A stretch of DNA of 64,000 nt from an uncultured Acidobacteriia bacterium (GTDB lineage: Bacteria; Acidobacteriota; Terriglobia; Bryobacterales; Bryobacteraceae), in the NCBI GenBank assembly GCA_903929755.1, contig CAIYVZ010000001.1, positions 16,534 through 80,533 on the forward strand, given 5' to 3'. The notes under the pieces were generated by a model. It saw nothing but the letters and a program-made list of their open reading frames with translations. It did no database searches and was not told where the DNA came from. The position numbers and the translations under genes were made by a program. This document shows positions 61,301-64,000 of the stretch, piece by piece; position 1 is the first letter of the stretch; every line of letters begins with the position of its first letter.

Positions 61301-61342
61301 AGCTGCAATAACGATGCTGCCGAAGTTCATGGGAACTCTCAT
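58310..61342 (-). CDS. Secreted BNR/sialidase-like beta-propeller protein
   Basis: 1010 residues; signal peptide (FGSIVIAAACCVIFGVSA) after ATG 61342 (ATG 61330 is an alternative). Residues about 90-560 contain repeated Asp-box-like elements (SDDGGLNFTDGG, STDCGHSWTGPF, SNDNGATFGAPI, STNAGASFSAGA, SDDGGATWSKPT), the S-x-D-x-G-x-T-W motif of BNR propellers. A jelly-roll-like region follows (ILSQNFDGGATLPVGWTSSH), then an Ig-like C-terminal domain (TLTLRPVAGQKGVYTGTVTA). No sialidase catalytic Arg triad is evident, so it is more likely a binding or adhesion protein than a sialidase. Monocistronic. Confidence 0.8.
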   Translation of the reverse strand: MRVPMNFGSIVIAAACCVIFGVSAPAQDSAPASAGGRKTVVVDADTYEQMSPMGRLAHVYSVLRAGGGISSGGQRIRTTIHGTLAPAVSGDTCLNGDDDCSEEGFSEGPSGGQAEMAVAVDVTGQHIVVGFNDTRGFNTSPFRISGFAYSDDGGLNFTDGGQLPSAALGTRSGTAYPQVFGDPDIKYIPGGSGCQFVYSSIMVKGLGEAPSYSGTAQTLSLHRSTDCGHSWTGPFEITAATNPTGVLSSGSARDTADKELMDVDPETGRVMISWSNFTVSSVVPGTVQILATYSDNVMAGSPPTWSTGLALNTGSAYFDTGSQPRFAGNGSNKVYIAWKSESEVNGLATTRVAVSNDNGATFGAPIQLTATDLYPIDYILGNDRVHSFPWMAVDNSGGPNHGNVYIVASHNGNQDGADIMLFRSTNAGASFSAGAFLNSAPGTDRAQWFPVVSVDSTTGRVNVMWDDQSSASSGDLMDMMWVFSDDGGATWSKPTALTSRPFHAGYGNDTGQPNLGDYNMAVAQGGTMYAVFPTTPQNASFVDGEPASDRMLYPSFLGGPNPVGLAKATTARAALRLGAVTLTESGGNGVVDAGDQVRFQLPLTNFVTNPVLSPVTYSSVSATLSTGAAGVTIQAGNRSYAGIVPGATVSNSGDFIVLLAPSFVPGTKIDFTLTVTTAQGSTALLFTQNTGTPVPTTILSQNFDGGATLPVGWTSSHGGGANTVPWLINNSFCSPGSNALFHANANDNGTGNPTRFERAFSPLFNVPADAEYVTVDFDVCYDTEDDAFGYSYPGGVENVLAYDGLTLLISDQTPGHIVRSVLAEAFAESIKTGSQSHYPKHTPRNSSSAYFQDMSVWAGFSNGFKHVTMRLPGMAGSTAQLRWEFTQDSGGTCADLRPGHACGVAVDNVVIKSVKSTSNELSTLTLRPVAGQKGVYTGTVTAQPNAPAGGITVNLASSNAGATTMPATVVIPAGQRTSPGFTVSVVGSGSFTITATGPSNARSAGIVVTP

Positions 61343-61391
61343 ATGGCTTCTTTCCTGGACTGCGATTTTTTAGGGAATGTAATTCGGACGC

Positions 61392-61973
61392 TCAGCGATT
61401 TACGGGGACCGCTCCGCGGCGAACGCCGCGCCAGGCGAGCACACCGATGCCGCCAAACAGCAAAAAAACACTTGCCGGCTCCGGTACCTCCGGCACCAGC
61501 TCGATCTGAATCGCGGTCACTCCGGCCAAGCCGCCCTGGTCGTTGAGAATGGCGGAGGCGAGCAGATCGACGCCCGCCCCGTTTGGTCCAAAATTAAGAG
61601 TTTCACTGAACGAACCAAGCGTATTGGTGGCAATGGAGCCGAGGACGGCACCCGCGCTGTAGGAATAACCCGCACTTCCAGGATCGCGAAAATCTCCTAG
61701 GAAGGTGAAGATAGCCCTGTCGAACGACATACCCACCCAGCCTGGCGAGATGCCGAGGTCCACTTCTCCCTGGAACGCGGCGAACCCGGACTGCGCAAAG
61801 GCCGGCAGCGAAAACGTGAAAATGTTGCCGCTTGCGGTGGTAACGGCACCAGTAAGAAAGTCGCCGCCGTTGTTATCCGAGAGGCTTGCGCTCCCCCAGG
61901 TGACCACGCCGGCCGACGCGACACAGGGCAAAGCGAGCAATGTCAGCTGCAATGCTATTCTTCGAAACTTCAT
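61392..61973 (-). CDS. PEP-CTERM sorting-domain protein
   Basis: 193 residues: signal peptide (IALQLTLLALPCVASA), a single beta-rich domain (WGSASLSDNNGGDFLTGAVT), and a C-terminal VPEPASVFLLFGGIGVLAWR with basic GVRRGAVPVNR. That tail is a canonical PEP-CTERM signal: V-P-E-P, a membrane helix and arginines. It targets the protein to exosortase (EpsH) for processing and surface release. No exosortase is encoded in this window. Same strand as the BNR protein, 49 bp away. Confidence 0.93.
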   Translation of the reverse strand: MKFRRIALQLTLLALPCVASAGVVTWGSASLSDNNGGDFLTGAVTTASGNIFTFSLPAFAQSGFAAFQGEVDLGISPGWVGMSFDRAIFTFLGDFRDPGSAGYSYSAGAVLGSIATNTLGSFSETLNFGPNGAGVDLLASAILNDQGGLAGVTAIQIELVPEVPEPASVFLLFGGIGVLAWRGVRRGAVPVNR

Positions 61974-62556
61974 AACTTCAGTCTCCTCCGGTCACGCGAT
62001 CGCAAACCGATGCTGCGTTCATTAGGAGAGGGTACCCCGACTCTGCCTGAAATGGGAAGAGTCAGAATCATTTTCGGTTCTAGTACTTCATTTTCTTTTA
62101 GGATTCCGGCAGCCGCGGCGCTAAACGGTAAGCTCAAAAAACAAGGGAGTCTCCACGCCATCGGCCGAGAGCGCGGCGGGCAATGGCCGATCCACCCTCA
62201 TAACCCGCGTGTGCGTCTTCGCGTTCAGTGCGTCGGCCAATTCGTCGAGGGGCATGTTACACCAGCCTTTTTTCACGGCCATGTCATGATCGACGGGAAT
62301 TCCTCATTCCTGTAATGTTCCGCGAAAAACGTCGCCTGTCTTGCCGCCTCCAGCGGTATCCAAAAGTGGGTGACGAAAGGCTGCGCCTCGTCGTCGCCGG
62401 TCAGCGCGGGCGCCACCGACGAGAGGAACAGACTCATTGAATCCATCCCGTACGTTCTCCGGCGGGCGCTTCGAAGGATTGAACTTCTTAATCAGTTTCT
62501 CGTCGTGAGGCGGGCCGAGGACGAAGGTAGCAAGTGGCAAGGATGCTGGCGATGGC
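61974..62556. other. Gene-poor gap with short coding-like pieces
   Basis: Nothing in this 583-bp stretch is certain. A minus 53-codon ORF (62121-62282) is described separately. Between 62300 and 62556 several frames on both strands are open but share no recognisable motif. No terminator or repeat was seen. Confidence 0.4.
62121..62282 (-). CDS. Short ORF of unknown family, low confidence
   Basis: 53 codons starting MAVKKGWCNMPLDELADALN then AKTHTRVMRVDRPLPAALSA and ending DGVETPLFFELTV. The codon style and amino-acid mix look like a real protein, and translation upstream of the ATG is open for a few more codons (GIPVDHD). No ribosome site is obvious. It could be a fragment of a larger lost gene. 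Confidence 0.3.
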   Translation of the reverse strand: MAVKKGWCNMPLDELADALNAKTHTRVMRVDRPLPAALSADGVETPLFFELTV

Positions 62557-62898
62557 TTGCAGGTCTTCTGTCGGGATGCCCTGGACGATTCACCTCGCTG
62601 TGATTGGCACCACAACGAAAGTCCGCTTGGCGGTCGTTCCGCTGTCGATTGCTTACTGAAAAGTGCGCGAGCACCCTTCGATGTAAACATACGCAGGGAG
62701 TTCGAAAGAGTGAACCGCGATACGAAACGCGTTAACCGCGTGGAGGCACTCCAGGGAGAAACGGAGAATTCAGGCGAGCGGGTGCCGCAGCGGGCGTACG
62801 CGAGCTTCCACGCCTACTCTCCGCGACCGGAAGGGGAGAACAGAATCGCCTGGAAATGTATGCAGGAATTGGGGATGTCTTGCGGAGGAGAGCATGGC

Positions 62899-63012
62899 AG
62901 ATTGTGTCAACGGTTGCTTGAGGAAGTGAAGGCCCGGGCAAAGGCGCGAGGGGTTCCTTACACGCGCTTCATTCGCGAGACTCTCGAACAGGCGATCGCC
63001 ACAACCAAATAG
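62899..63012 (+). pseudogene. CopG/ribbon-helix-helix-type antitoxin remnant
   Basis: The frame ending at 63012 reads RLCQRLLEEVKARAKARGVP then YTRFIRETLEQAIATTK. This looks like the C-terminal helices of CopG/BrnA-like antitoxins (pattern RLPxxLLExVKARAxxxGVPYxxFIRxxLE). The first strand, which normally supplies the DNA-binding ribbon, is missing or replaced. The upstream 114 codons of this open frame look non-coding. It lies just before the ThyX-like gene's 3' end. Confidence 0.55.
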
Positions 63013-63021
63013 GAGGGCAGC

Positions 63022-64000
63022 TTAACGTTTTAAGGGATCTTCGATCCAGGGCGGGGTGGCCTGGATCAGGCGGCCTAGTTCGGGCTCCTGCTCTTCGAGC
63101 CTTAGTTTCATTTCCCAGGCGATTTCGCGGTAGCTGAAGTGACCCTTTACTCCGCTTCTGACTCTTGCAATATATTCGGCTTCGGCGAAGTCCATTTTGA
63201 ACAGGAAGCGGGAGCGGGCGCCAAACGGCAGCAGGTACTGGCGCGCCGGACTGGGGAGTTGCTGCATCGTCTCCAGCGCGGCGTCCATGGCGGCTCTGTA
63301 GGGGACTTCCAGGCCTGCCTGGATGAGTTGCTGGGGCACGTCGTAACCGTTCGTCCCTGCGTACGCCTGACGGTACTGGTGGCAGCGGCGGTGGCGGTGC
63401 ATGTCGCGGTAGGCGCCGATGTCGATCAGCATGTCGTAGCAGTACTGGCCGCCACGGAAACCGCGCAGCATGTCGTCGCGGCGGCCTCGTGACCGGAGCG
63501 CTACGTCGAGAACCTCGGCGCGGCGGGGTTCGCTCCACTCGCGGACGGTTTCGTAGATGGTCCGGAAGGGGTAGTCGCAGACCGGATAGAGGAGCGTCGC
63601 GGCGATCTCGGCGAGCGTGTCGTTGGGGCGTATCAGGTCAACGCGGGGGACGAATTCGGGCTGGGCGCTGAAGTTCTGGCTGGCCCAGAGAGCGAGGTCG
63701 GCGCTGGACTGGCGCAGGTAGTCGTCCGGATCAGCGTGGCGGGCGAGGGTGGGCGCGAGGGGCTCGGCTTCCGCGTCATTCCAGAGACATTCCGGCCTGG
63801 CGGCACAGGCTTCGGCGACTTCGAGGCCGAGTTCCTGAACCTCAGCGAATTCGGAGACTCGGAGACGACGGATCTGCTTCTCCAGGGTACGAATGCTGGT
63901 GACCTGGCCGACGTTTGTTGGCACGCCCCAGAAGAGCAGGTAGCGGGCGACGTCGAAAGCTCGGGCGGCGAGGTTGCGACCGTAGGCCTCGGGCTTCATA
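63022..64000 (-). CDS. ThyX-family (FAD-dependent thymidylate synthase-like) protein, 3' part
   Basis: The last 325 residues lie in the window; the frame continues past the right edge, so the start is unseen. ThyX-like signals are FDVARYLLFWGVPTNVGQVT then IRTLEKQIRRLRVSEFAEVQ, and near the end RDMHRHRRCHQYRQAYAG, where the H-R-H-R stretch recalls the flavin- and dUMP-binding RHR...S motif. This part alone exceeds the roughly 220-250 residues of classical ThyX, so it may be a long, two-domain member. Enzymatic activity is uncertain. Confidence 0.7.
   Translation of the reverse strand, partial: MKPEAYGRNLAARAFDVARYLLFWGVPTNVGQVTSIRTLEKQIRRLRVSEFAEVQELGLEVAEACAARPECLWNDAEAEPLAPTLARHADPDDYLRQSSADLALWASQNFSAQPEFVPRVDLIRPNDTLAEIAATLLYPVCDYPFRTIYETVREWSEPRRAEVLDVALRSRGRRDDMLRGFRGGQYCYDMLIDIGAYRDMHRHRRCHQYRQAYAGTNGYDVPQQLIQAGLEVPYRAAMDAALETMQQLPSPARQYLLPFGARSRFLFKMDFAEAEYIARVRSGVKGHFSYREIAWEMKLRLEEQEPELGRLIQATPPWIEDPLKR

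Overview
The window is GC-rich bacterial chromosome that looks like Acidobacteriota, most likely a Bryobacterales/Solibacter-type soil organism. That placement is an inference from gene content: a TIGR03435-type remnant, a VWFA-related TIGR03436-type protein, a large CarboxypepD_reg/TonB-receptor-like outer-membrane protein, two DUF1549/DUF1553 plus DUF1501 pairs, a multihaem TPR cytochrome and a PEP-CTERM protein. No rRNA, tRNA, transposase, integrase, prophage or CRISPR array was seen.

Layout. 1-6.6 kb: the tail of purF with its terminator, a frameshifted amidohydrolase remnant, a coupled nitronate monooxygenase / 4-hydroxybenzoate 3-monooxygenase (pobA) pair, then secreted CBM9-like, DUF362 and Arg/Gln/Pro-rich proteins. 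6.6-13.7 kb: an EXORDIUM/PHI-1-like secreted protein, a heptahaem TPR cytochrome divergent from an ABC-F ATPase, and two translationally coupled ArsA/Get3-type ATPases. 13.7-23.5 kb: two divergent DUF1549/DUF1501 modules, one extended by a Big2/propeller-like secreted protein. 23.7-30.5 kb: Uma2, a lipoprotein, a small HEXXH protein, TlpA-like and DsbD-N-like proteins, PhzF plus a class III aminotransferase, and a large unknown secreted protein. 30.9-38.3 kb: a subtilase ending in 14 STVWGS repeats, a MoxR-like AAA+/VWA pair, secreted small proteins and a FecR-like protein with an Ala/Gly-rich tail. 38.4-45.7 kb: a TPR-like protein plus O-antigen-ligase-like pair, SRPBCC plus M20 peptidase, a GT1 glycosyltransferase broken at a homopolymer, and gap (GAPDH). 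45.8-52 kb: a TonB-receptor-like protein preceded by an 18-bp tandem repeat, the VWFA-related protein, and an internally deleted TIGR03435 gene. 52-56.6 kb: a TSUP transporter divergent from a complete NitT/TauT-type ABC importer. 56.6-64 kb: two small genes, a cluster of decayed toxin-antitoxin genes, a 1010-residue BNR-like secreted protein, a PEP-CTERM protein, another antitoxin remnant, and the 3' part of a ThyX-family gene.

How it works together. The window is dominated by exported proteins (signal peptides, Tat signals, lipoproteins, outer-membrane and sorting signals) and small operons with ATGA/GTGA/TAATG overlaps. The most unusual stretch is 57.4-58.25 kb, where DUF433, DinJ/RelB, YafQ and HigB-like sequences lie in series. 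The DinJ-YafQ pair keeps its reading frame from end to end but is interrupted by four TAG codons.
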